Origin: Psettodes erumei
Lineage: Eukaryota > Chordata > Actinopteri > Pleuronectiformes > Psettodidae
Direction of reading: 5' to 3'
Assembly: GCA_016785225.1 (NCBI GenBank)
Contig: JAFBJZ010000651.1
Location: 868,001 to 932,000, forward strand
DNA: 64,000 bases
The translations under genes were made by a program, and so were the position numbers. Below the pieces are notes generated by a model. That model ran no database searches. It was not told the DNA's origin and saw nothing but the letters and a program-made list of their open reading frames with translations. Shown here one piece after another: positions 40,250 through 51,844 of the stretch (the first letter of the stretch is position 1; each line of letters starts with the position of its first letter).

Positions 40250-42979
40250 CCGTGCGCAGGCCATGTGTCAGAAGGAGGACATGGAGGAACGCATCGTCAC
40301 GCTGGAGAAACGCTACCTGAGCGCCCAGCGGGAGTCCACCTCGGTGCACGACATCAACGACAAGCTGGAGAACGAGCTGGCCAACAAGGAGGCCTTCCTC
40401 CGACAGGTCCGTAGCGTCCGAGTGACTGATGGCCCCTGCAACTTTTGTGTTTTTCTGGGGCGTCGGTCTCAAGGTCCAGGTGGCTGCTGAAACGGTCCGT
40501 CCACAGCGGAATTGCCAGACGGCTGGGTCCGGGGAAGGAATAAATCACGCACGCAGCTGGTGGTTTAAGATAGATACGGCATCTTCAGTTGGTTAACAGA
40601 GCCCTTTCCAGCTGAGGCTTGGAGATGAGAAAGCCCCTTGACATCGTGTCAGATAATGTCAGAGGAAATGACCTCGGGGGAAGGAATTTGGGTGGGTTTT
40701 TACTCACGTGTTTGAGCAGATGCACAGGGCTCAAAGTCAACCACGTAATTGATATAATGTAATGTTCAGCCTGATTCAGTGCGGCAGATACCATAAATTG
40801 CCCGGCCACGGGAGACTGAGCGGTGTTTCTCACGAGTGCAGGGTTGAGCACCAGCTGAGCTCTGGAGAGACAGCAAGAATTTCATATCATCATCAGCAAC
40901 GTCCCTGTGAAATTTATTTGCAACTTCCTCCCTTTCGCACACAACCACCTATAAGCGCATGATCGCCGGGACGACAGGACCTCTCCGCTCCTGAAAATAC
41001 ACACATCCGGATATAAAAATAACCACCCAAAGTCTCGGGGCTTGAGCTCCCGCTTGCCACACACGAGCGCGCTTCCTCTTTGGCTGAGCGATGAGTTTAC
41101 TCGCCGCCGTGCCAGCAGCTGAACCCCGGGAATCTGGCCGCTGACGTTTGAAGACGAGTCGTTTTGGGGGAGGAGGGGGTGGAGAGATGGGAGGAAATAG
41201 CGAGCAAAAAGGCCAAAATAAAGACAGAAGGGCAGCTGGGGAGGGGATTGCAACGACAAACGCATGGTCCCCCCACCCCCCACCGGGGTCGTCTCCAGCA
41301 GCAGTGGGATGGTGATACGATACTGACGCACGCAACGCAACCCAGCTCCAGCCCGCTCCAGTCTAATTATCGTATATTGAGCTGCCAGGCCCCGTGCTTT
41401 TGGGAGCAGAGCATCTGCCGCTGATGGCAAAGGCTGCAGAAACCCCCCCAAAGAATAAGAGTCTTAAAACTGATCAGAGCCCCGAGCTCGGCAGGGAGAA
41501 AAGTCTTACAGCGCAACTGGGAAATACAAGTCACTCCGCAGCAGCCTCGCTGAATGGCGGGTTTGATTCCCATCTTTATAATGGCAAGTGCTGCATCCGA
41601 ATGCCTAATCGGGCCAATTACCGGTATCTGCCGAGTAAGAAGTTGCCACTGTCACTCTTGGCGAGTGCAGAGCTGCAGCTATTCTCAACTCTCGTCCTGG
41701 TGCTATTTTGAAGAGGGGCTGAGGCGCGCCGCCAGGCAGCCTCCCACCGCAGACGGATATCTGGGCTTCCATCTTCTCCCGGGAGATGATGCTCCGCTGA
41801 CATTCGCAGGGAAAGAAGGAAGTGATTCTCACTCAAAAGAGAGAGACCCTTTGTTCTGCCTTCATATTATAAACCAGGACAAATACCATGCGCTGCCTCC
41901 TCAGTGTTTGCACCAGCTGCACCGGACCACACCTTAATTTCTAATTTGCCCTCACTTTATTAGTCCTTTTCATCATATTTTTCCCCCGAGGAGTCCCTGG
42001 TTTGTAATCAGCCGCACTTTTATTATCGCTGCAGCGCGCCGTTATTGCGAGCGCAACGTGTCCCCCATGTTGACCTGTTTTGATAAATTCAAGGATAATG
42101 CATTTTTGTGCAGCAGAAGACAGGGTGGAGGCTCACGCCTTAAAAAAATCAGGACAAATTGTGGGTGGTGAGACTTCTTCAGAAACAGGTTAGAAAATTT
42201 TTTTAAAAAAGAATAAAGTGTTTAATCTTGTTTAATCCTTGATCGGCGCCCGCTGGCGCATGCATAATTTGGTCGTAGCTTATAATGCCTCGCGTGTCCT
42301 GTCAGGCTTTTAATGCGAAGCTTGTTGTACGAAACCTTGTCTGTGTGCAGATGGAGGAGAAGAACAGGCAGCTGCAGGAGAGGCTGGAGCTCGCCGAGCA
42401 GAAGCTGCAGCAGACCATGAGGAAGGCCGAGACGCTGCCGGAGGTAGAGGCCGAGCTGGCCCAGAGGATAGCGGCCCTCACCAAGGTGGGAGGACACCTC
42501 GCGCGCCCTTTTGACACATTCCGACAGATATGCCGCCGTCGTCTCCATTTTTTTTCTGTACCAATGTGTAAGTGTGCACACGGTGTCATGCCGTGACGTT
42601 TTCAACATGTCCCTCTCCTCTTCCTCGGCCGCGTAGTCTGACTCCAGCTCCTCTTCCTCCCCCGATGATTATCACTTTGTTATGGAAGCTAAACTCCAAG
42701 ACATGAACTCCATTCTTAGGAAGGTAGTCCCACAGGGCATCACAGCTACTGCCAACTCCTGTAGAGAGCAGATTTCATTCATTTCCCTTCTTTAGTGTTT
42801 TGTGGCGAGCGTGTTTTACTGGGATTCTGCTCTGGCTGTTCTACCACCATAGGACAGCTGCATGGCACTTCTGGCTGGAGCTCATACTTGGCAGCGCTGG
42901 AGCAGCTCTCTTCCTCTTTCATTCTGTCCTTTGGTGGCCTCGTTCTCCATCTTTCTCCTTGTCACTCTTTGTTTCAAGC

Positions 42980-43024
<45 letters not shown>

Positions 43025-46000
43025 ATTCCGCTTAAAACAATAGATATCCATCTTTGAGTTTGGGGTAGAGGCTTTGGCTTGTGTCGTTGCCACTGCTTTT
43101 TCTTTTGTTGCCTTTCAAGGCCGTCAGACACGCGGATCATCGTGCCCCCTTTTGTTCTGTCTATGCTGTGATCCATCCGTAGGCGGAGGAGCGTCACGGG
43201 AGCATCGAGGAGCGAATGAGGCACTTGGAATGCCAGCTGGAGGAGAAGAACCAGGAGCTGCTGCGGGTGAGTCAGCGCCGGCAGCGCGGCAGCTTGAGGC
43301 TTGAGGCCGACTGCGACCGGTGGCTGTTGTGTCACCAGCAGAACTTGACCAAGTCATTGCTGGACACACTGTGAAGTACACACACCTGACGTTACAGAAA
43401 TGAATTCTTCTAGATCACGTGAGCATCCTCAGAGGAGAACATTTAACTTTAGCGAGATAAAAAACTGATTTGAACTCTGAATGGTAAATGTAGAATCAGG
43501 CTTCATACAAGAACACTTAACATCTTTATTTGGATATTTCTTGTTCTCCATAATACCATCCCTTTTTAAAACAGCGGTGCCCAAGCTGGACACAGAAACC
43601 TTCTTAATCTTGGTCATAAGATCATTTAATGGGACAGGAAAGTTCAGTATGTCAACCTTTTTTTTTGCTTCTAAGACAAATTACTTCATAATTTTTGTGT
43701 TTCTAGCTCTGATCATACAGCAAACATCCTGAAGGGTTTTTTTTTACCACATTTTTAAAAAAAAATGAAATCTGTGTATGCAATATCATTCGTATAATTT
43801 GTCCCTCCAGGCTCGACAGAGAGAAAAGATGAACGAAGAGCACAACAAGCGCCTCTCGGACACGGTGGACAGACTCCTGACAGAGTCCAACGAGCGTCTC
43901 CAGCTTCACCTGAAAGAGAGGATGGCAGCTCTGGAGGAGAAGGTTAAAACGCTGCTGCCGTGTCGACTCAAACCCAGCGATGTCGGTGAAATGAGACAAA
44001 AGCAGAGGGCGAGGACAGATTTTCTCACCTCTTCCTTTTTTCTGCTTCCCCTTTGCAGAATATGTTAATTCAAGACTCGGAAGGTTACAGGAAACAGTAC
44101 GAGGAGTCGATCCAAGAAAAAGTAGGTTGCACGGCTCAAAAAATGATGATTAGCTCTTTTAAAAAACTGTTTTTTCATTTTATATGAGGCCGCCTTAAGT
44201 TCTTAATTATAGGGAAATAATGAGGTTGGTTGTTGGCATTAATTTCATTTTTTTATAAACCTCTGCTGCTGAATATTCATCAGCTTCCTGCGTTAGGGAG
44301 AGGGGTAATGAAATGAATATCATAAGCAGCCTGGAAAACAGTAGGAAGTATCGCTCTGTCAGTTACTGTTCAGCGGTGTGAATTTAAATCAGGCCCCACC
44401 GCTACACTGACACACGAATATCACAGGCGAGGGCCTGCAGTGACACGTGGTCCGACTGTTTTGGTCCAGACGCAGCTCGCGGAGGAGATCGAGAAGCTGA
44501 GGTCGGAGCTCGACCAGTTCAGGCTGAGGGCAGGCTCCCTCACAGAACCCACCCTGTCCAGGTAGGCCGGCCGTGTGTGTGTGTGTGTGTGTTTGAGCTT
44601 TAGGGTTTCTGCGAGCCTATAATCTTCTTATAATGAATCCACATATGACTATAAACTAGTGGCGGATTGAACACTTCATATCATAGCCCAAAGTCCAAAA
44701 CCTGATATGCCCATGCAGGGTTGCTAAGCTACGATTGCACAGTCGGTGTTTGAGGGAGGGGGTTCGGCAGACGCACATTATCACCAGCTGCATCTATTTA
44801 CTGCAACACAACAATCCGCAGGACATTACACATGATTTAGCCATTAACTTAACAAGGAACCTGCGCAAAGACAATAAAAGTTTAATTGCAGGTTTTACAT
44901 CACCTCCACTGGTGATGAAACTTATCAGTCTGGTGCTTCTCAGAAATGGGTCCAAACTTCCATTTCAGCGCGCCGGGTCTGTGTCCAAATATTCAGAAGC
45001 AGAGCGGGGAAGTCGACACGGGAATGTAAACGTTCTCGATACCGATGAAGCAGTTGACTGTTGGAAACGCTTCGTTTCTCTGACCTCTCCGTATCCGTTC
45101 CTGGACGTCTTCTGGCTTCCTGTTCACGCTGCATGAGGTTCTCACATTGCAGCCTTCAACGCGCGGACAGCAGCAGCCTTAATCTCCGCCACAAACAAAC
45201 AGTTTTGCATAACGAGACCCGATCCTTCGAGAAGTGCACATTTTCACCACAGCGCTGTGACTATTAGGCACGCCTGAGGTACCCAAACACAAGATTTGAT
45301 TGGTTTACTGTCTGCGCGACTGTGAATATTACCATAACATTTGTCTCATCTCGTGTAATCAGCTCAGGCTAAATCCCTGTTTAGGATTTGTATTACACCG
45401 TTTTGTTTTGTTTTTTAACGGCCTTGGATGTTTTATTTTTATCTTCCTTTAATGAGACCCAGGAGAGTCGGCGACTCCAGATGCAGCATAATCTATCAGA
45501 GTTGCCCCACAGGTCTCACCTGGACACGTCGGCCGAGCTTCGATTCTCGCTGGGGTCTCTGGCCGAAACCCAGTCGGACCACTACCGCTCCGCCAAGGTC
45601 ATCCGCCGGCCGAGGAGAGGTCGGATGGGTCTGCGTGAAACCAAGGTGAGGCCGTCCGCTTTTACGGCTGCCACTTCAAATAGTATAACTTTATTTCAAG
45701 GTCCAGCGAACAGTAAAGTGGCTGTAATGCACTGTGGAGTGCTAAAAGTTTGCTATGTGGCAATCGTGTTAATATTGTGGGTCATCTTGGGTTTAATACA
45801 CTGTTAATAGGAGACGCGTTTTCCCTCCAGGAGAGTATAAATGAGTTTCAGTAATTTGATAAAGCGCCTCTCATCAGTTTTTTATGGCTGAGGGGAGGGG
45901 AGCGTCTGGTCGGGCTCCTCCTGGGACAAAAAAGTTCTCGTCCGGCAAGTTCCGAGCACGAAAGTTTTTTGGAGGCTCGTTTCAAATACGAGCACACCGC

Positions 46001-49000
46001 TCAACAAATATTGCTCCAAGGATACCTCACGTCCCTCTCGCATAAAAACTGAAACTCGTCGCGATGTTGTCCACATATAATGAGCTGCTGTTTGGTGTTA
46101 AAGAGCAGCGACATCTGCGCTCTCAGGCGCCAACCAACACAACTCGTTGTGCGGCAAAATGCATCATTTAACAATGTTGGTCTGTTGCCAGTTCATTTAT
46201 GCGTAGATGGTGCCAGTTTTACAAATATGGTGATAGTAAATGAATGCATAAACTAAGAGCATCTCATAACAACTGTGTTTATATGGCAGTAAATGTTACT
46301 GTGATCACCTGTTCCTTCAGTGATTTAAAATCCTATCTTAGAAGTTAAGATCTATCTTCTGTCTCCGCTTCAGGCCAAGTCACTTGGGGAGCACGAATGG
46401 CGCTCGCAGCAGCTCGGCGTCCTGGGAGGTCACCACTTCGAGAGCGACACGGAGATGTCGGACATCGACGACGACGACCGGGAAACGCTGTTCAGCTCCA
46501 TGGACCTGCTCTCGCCCAGCGGCCACTCCGACGCACAGACGCTGGCCATGATGCTGCAGGAGCAGCTGGACGCCATCAACAAGGAGATTCGGTACCTGGC
46601 GCACGCACAGTTCCAAAACCAATGTATAAGAGGCCAGATCGCCAGACGTATCGATTTACTTCCTTTACTTATTGTGCTCCTAATCCGTTTTCCTCCAAAT
46701 CCACTTAGCACTTGATGTGGTTTCAAGACCGTGGCCTGGAAACCGCAGTCTTTAGAGATCCCTTTTTGCAAATCACTTGAAACGTTTCTGGCTTTCGGGT
46801 GATTATTATTATGTTGTTGGATCAGGCCCTGTTTGCAGTGGATAACTCTTTTGAGAAAAGACCGAGCAATTTTGGTCGACTCCTATTAATTTCGGAGTCT
46901 ACAGAGGCAGAATAGGACCTGCAGCGTAATTCCACGTATATCCGCCCTCCTTATCAGTTTCTTCTGGAGAATCACATCTTCCTGCAAATACACTAAAATG
47001 TGGCCAAAAGCACAGCTCCCAACCAAAGTGGCGTGCAGGAATCTGTGAAGCTCGTGATAAGGTATCGCTTGACTCTCGATCACTGATACAAATTATTCTC
47101 GCAGGCGCTCAGTGTTTGGGGAAATGCGATCTGCCTTCTGCTTGTAAATGCTGTAATTATCTTGGCGCTGATGCGTATTTGTGTCCCTGGGGCGCGACTT
47201 CACTTAGTTCTTTATTTCAAGGGTTGTTAATACGCCTTTTGGCCTTTTTTTTTTCTCCCACTAATTTACATTGCTGTCAACAGACAAAAGTGCCACATTA
47301 CTTCCAGGAAGAGTTGATTCAGACCTGGTGGAAGTGATCCTGTCGTCCGAGGAGTCGAGCTCTGGGCTAATTACAAAGTTCGACCCTCGGTGCGGTTGAA
47401 ACTAATGACCTGAGTTTTAGCCCTTTTATCTCCACGCTCTGTCCTTTAATTAGTTTGCAGTAAACTGCGGGTATTTAATGGGCAATTTTAAAAATCTGTA
47501 GAAATCCACCTCCACAGACATCTATAGATAAGGCTGCGCTCTGCGATGGTGTTGCTGATATCGTGCTATTATCCAAGAGGTGCAGCACGTGACACCAGAC
47601 GGAGTCCGTTATTGTTGAAGCTGGGAATGATCGCATTTCCAGATCTTCACGATAACGTGAACGCGAAGAAACAAACACGGCACTAACGTCTCTCCGTCTC
47701 CTCGTCTCCCCCAGGCTGATACAGGAGGAGAAGGAGTCGACGGAGCTGCGGGCCGAGGAGATTGAGAACCGCGTGGCCAGCGTCAGCCTGGAGGGGCTCA
47801 ACCTGGCCCGCATGCACCACCACGGGGCCTCCATCACCGCCTCGGCCACCGCCTCCTCCCTGGCCTCCTCGTCCCCGCCCAGCGGACACTCCACGCCGAA
47901 GCTGGACCCGCGAAGCCCCGCTCGAGACATGGAGCGCATGGGGGTCATGACGCTGGTAAGTGGCTCTGCGGTGCTGGGGGGGTGGGGGCTCCTCCGCTCC
48001 TCCGCTCCAGCGCTTACATGTTCAACCCCCGAGAGTCTCCCCTGTCTCGACCTCCAGTCTGTCCAAACAAGAGCAGGATCGAGTGTTTTCCTCACATCTT
48101 CTCTCTGAATTAGAGACTTCTGGGACAGTCTCTTATGAAACAGGGCAACCTCAGCTGTTTATTCTGCATCACGGTTGTTTCAGTAACGCTACAACGTGGC
48201 AATCAAGACATACGATATCATGTCACCTGATTTCAGCTGGTACCGACACGCGGTGGGACGGATGCATCGCACCGACAAAAAGACTAATTGTTACGTCACA
48301 GCGTGAAATCTGACACGGATTTGGACGAAACTGCAAAAATGACCAGCTGTCTCCGATTTGCAGCACGCGGCGCTGCTAACGACAGCAGGAAATATCCTTC
48401 AACAACAGATTATTCTTTGTTTTTGATTTGAGATTTCCTTTGCGAGATGGGCTTTCAGATTTATTTTTAGAGCTTGGACCGCTTTTATAAGTGCACGGAG
48501 CTGCAGTTAGGTCGAGAGACGTTTTTAATCCGACACATTTGTCGCTCCCTCGTGCGTCAGGTTTGTATAAAGAAGCAAAAAAAAAAAAAAAAGAGCAGCT
48601 GTTCCTGCGCTCTCTCTGCATGTGAGGCTGTGCACCTCTGAAGCCCATTAATGTTTGAAGACTCGCTGCGTTGCATTAGCGTGCAGAGAAAGTCCGAAAG
48701 TGTCTTTTGCTCTGTCAGCTGCCATCACGCAACCCAGGTGTCGGGGGGGGGGCAGTCTGGGTCCTCTCTACATGTAACTCCCCCACCTTGACCTGAGGCT
48801 CAAACACACCAGATGAGCACATTAAGGGGAACACTGCAGAGCTAAAAATACTACACCCCCCACCCCCACGCCCACCCTCCACCTTCTCTGTCTTTCCAAC
48901 CCACGGGCTTTTAAACAAATACTGCTGTGATTTCATCGATTAGTCAGATGACTTGTTTGCCAATCCTCCGTATCGATCCGTGAATTGATGATCTGCTGTG

Positions 49001-51791
49001 GGGCAAAGGCTCACGAGCGACTAATGGCGTGTGATGTTTGTATGAACGAGCCAATAGCCTTTCAGTCACTACCGACCCGCACGCGTCAATGTCCAACGCT
49101 CTAGCACGCGGATATTGACCTCTCCTCTCCTCTGTCCCACAGCCCAGCGACCTGAGGAAACACAGGAGAAAGGTACGCACGCCGCATCAACACGTTCGTC
49201 ACGCGATAGCTCCGAAACCCCCGGGTATTATACGACGGTTGCTGTAGTAACACTGGTCAGGATACGTAGGCGATTTACTAGCATCTAAGTATCTCGTGTC
49301 ACGCCCCTCAGATAGCGGCGGTGGAAGAGGACGGCCGCGAGGACAAGGCCACCATCAAGTGCGAGACATCCCCGCCGCCAACGCCGCGCACGGTCCGGAT
49401 GACCCACACACTGCCAGCCTCCTCGCACAATGACGCACGAGGGTGGGTGTCAGCTCCGTTTGGACGTCCTACCACTGACGGTTGAATTGTACTTTTACCA
49501 AAGCAGCATGGGAGATTGTTTTTTTTTTTTTTTTGATGCGAGGGCTGTTCTTTCCTGTAAGATGTTAGCTTGATGCGCTGATCTTCAGATGGCGTAGTCA
49601 TCGTAGCGCTGCCCGTTCTTGCTTCAGTTGAAAATAACGCTGCCCACTCAGCACTTCTAATTTAGCTGCAGTTTTGCCGTGACTAATTTTTCAGCCCCGT
49701 AGACGTAATCTGGGTATTTTGTCCACCCTCAAGTGTGATGGCGGTATGAAAAATACTTTGAGGCCTGTTTTCATTCTCCATCCAAATATGGCTGATGGAA
49801 ATCGCCTTTTTTTGGAGAATTGACCTCTTCATCGTGCCCCCCCCCCTCAGGATCGTTGCCTCCCTGGAGGCCGAGGCCAGCGCCCTGAGCAGCGTCGCCA
49901 GCAGCCAAGACTCCCTCCACAAGCAGCCGAAGAAGAAGGGCATCAAGTCGTCCATCGGGCGGCTGTTCGGCAAGAAGGAGAAGGGCCGACTGGCGCACCT
50001 GGCTCACCGGCAGGTCATGGTGGATCCACACGGTGAGCGGCGCTCGGAGAGGTGACGCGTGGTTCGGGAGAATCATCTCTTAGAGTCTCCGCAGGGGGAC
50101 ACTTTGCTAAAACTTATATTCTGAGATCTGTTATATATGATAAAAATCCTTTAAGCATCACTCTTTTTGTGAATATAAATAAATCACATACTATTTCTTA
50201 TGTTACACGATCATTTTGTGCTCTCCCTCAGCAACCATGATGGATGCAGACATGGCGGGCCAGGACATGGGAGTGGGCAAGCTGGGCACTCAGGCTGAGA
50301 AGGACCGCAGGTTGAAGAAGAAGTAAGCTTTTTTTTATTCAGGTGCCCCCCCTCCCCCAACTCCCCTGTCAGTAGCAGTCTTCTCATACACACAGCCAGC
50401 AGCTGTCTTTTAAAAACATCTGTCAGTATGAATGGCCATGTTAAGTCCATGGTTGCATTCAGGAGACTCTTTGTGTAGTCCACGGAGCTGCAGCTTCCAC
50501 CTCCTGTGTTTACACAACGCTAACGCTCCACCCGCGCGGAGGCACGGCCGCTCCGTCCCTGCACGTAACGCCATAACCCGCACTGAGAGCCGGATCGATC
50601 GAGCCCGGATCAGTATCCAGGAGCAGAGATCAGCCTCAGTGTGCTCACAGGCAGAGCCAAAGTCAGACTATTGATCCAGGATGAGGAGCCAATTCATCTC
50701 ACAAAGCTACTTTGTCAATTTAGAAGCTACGGATGGCTTCACTAACCCGCACCCCCCGTAGATTGCGCTCACTGTAGGACGGGGTGTGTCCCGCCCTCCA
50801 GGAAAAAAAGGGGGGGGCCCTCACAAATCATATCTCTTAGCAGGAGTGATGCAGTGTGTGTGTGTGTGTGTGTGTGTGCGTGCGTGCATTTGCCATGCCC
50901 CAGTGCCAAATGATGGACGTCATTTGCTCGAAGTGCACATTGAGTCGTCATGACGATTTAACTTTGCCTCCCATGTAGTCGGTCAGTAGAGAGTATCGTT
51001 CGTCGTATGTTGACAAATGTGTTGTTCTTTCCTTCCACTGCACTGACTTCCTCATAGCTGTGTCGGGGATTAAGGCCACACCACCACCACAACCACCACC
51101 TCCACCTTGCATCTTGGCGCCTCCTCCTCCTCCTCCTCCACACTGCATGCCATTAAGCTGCCTGCACTGTTTCCATTTCAGCATCTTGATCGATCGATTT
51201 CCACTGTGGTCTCATTGTTGGCGTGTTTGATTTTTATTTTCTCCTCCAAGAGGTAACGACAAGGTGTCTGAATGTACCTGAGCATTTTGAATGTGAGGCC
51301 GTGGAGTGTGTGTGGGGGGGTGTTTCAGTGCATTACTCATTTCCTCTGCTGCACGAGCTGTGGGTCAGGACTGCATTGTAGAAGACGACATGTTTCTTTT
51401 TTTCAAACCGGTCTCCAGATGCCCCCGTCAAACGAATGCCCTCCATTGTGAGTTATATGTGCGTAGGTGTGTGCGCGCGTGTGTGTGAGCGTTGGTGCTT
51501 TTGTTTAGAGCGTTAATTGCCGATTGACTCATTAACATTTGTGTACTTTTGTCTCCCCCGTCACTCTCTCTGCTCTCTGACTCTCTCCTCTCTGACCCCC
51601 CCCCCCCCCCTCTCATCATCCTCTGACTCTAACAAAGCGGGTAAGTTGTGAGGACGTGTAACTGACCTCCCGGATAAATGAAACCATTGTGTGAGCCACC
51701 TCGCCCCTTGTCTTGCCATCTCTCCCGTCTGTCCGCCCACACACGTCCGTCCTCTCCTGAACGACCAGCCGACGTCTCTTTATCTATCTGC

Positions 51792-51844
<53 letters not shown>

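Larger units (their letters stand above)
42486..43182 (+). other. ppfia2: ppfia2 intron G-H
   Basis: 0.7 kb, GT-AG. Contains the candidate cassette exon at 42637-42723 and a (CT)20 tract at 42982-43022. Confidence 0.85.

Noticed and set aside
47475..48095. 206-codon antisense open frame
   Set aside because: Shadow of ppfia2 exon N on the opposite strand, caused by its GC-rich codons.
51631..51646. AAAG|CGG|GTAAGT, a possible 3-nt exon in intron R-S
   Set aside because: The donor is strong, but a 3-nt exon cannot be supported by eye and the flanking exons already join correctly.
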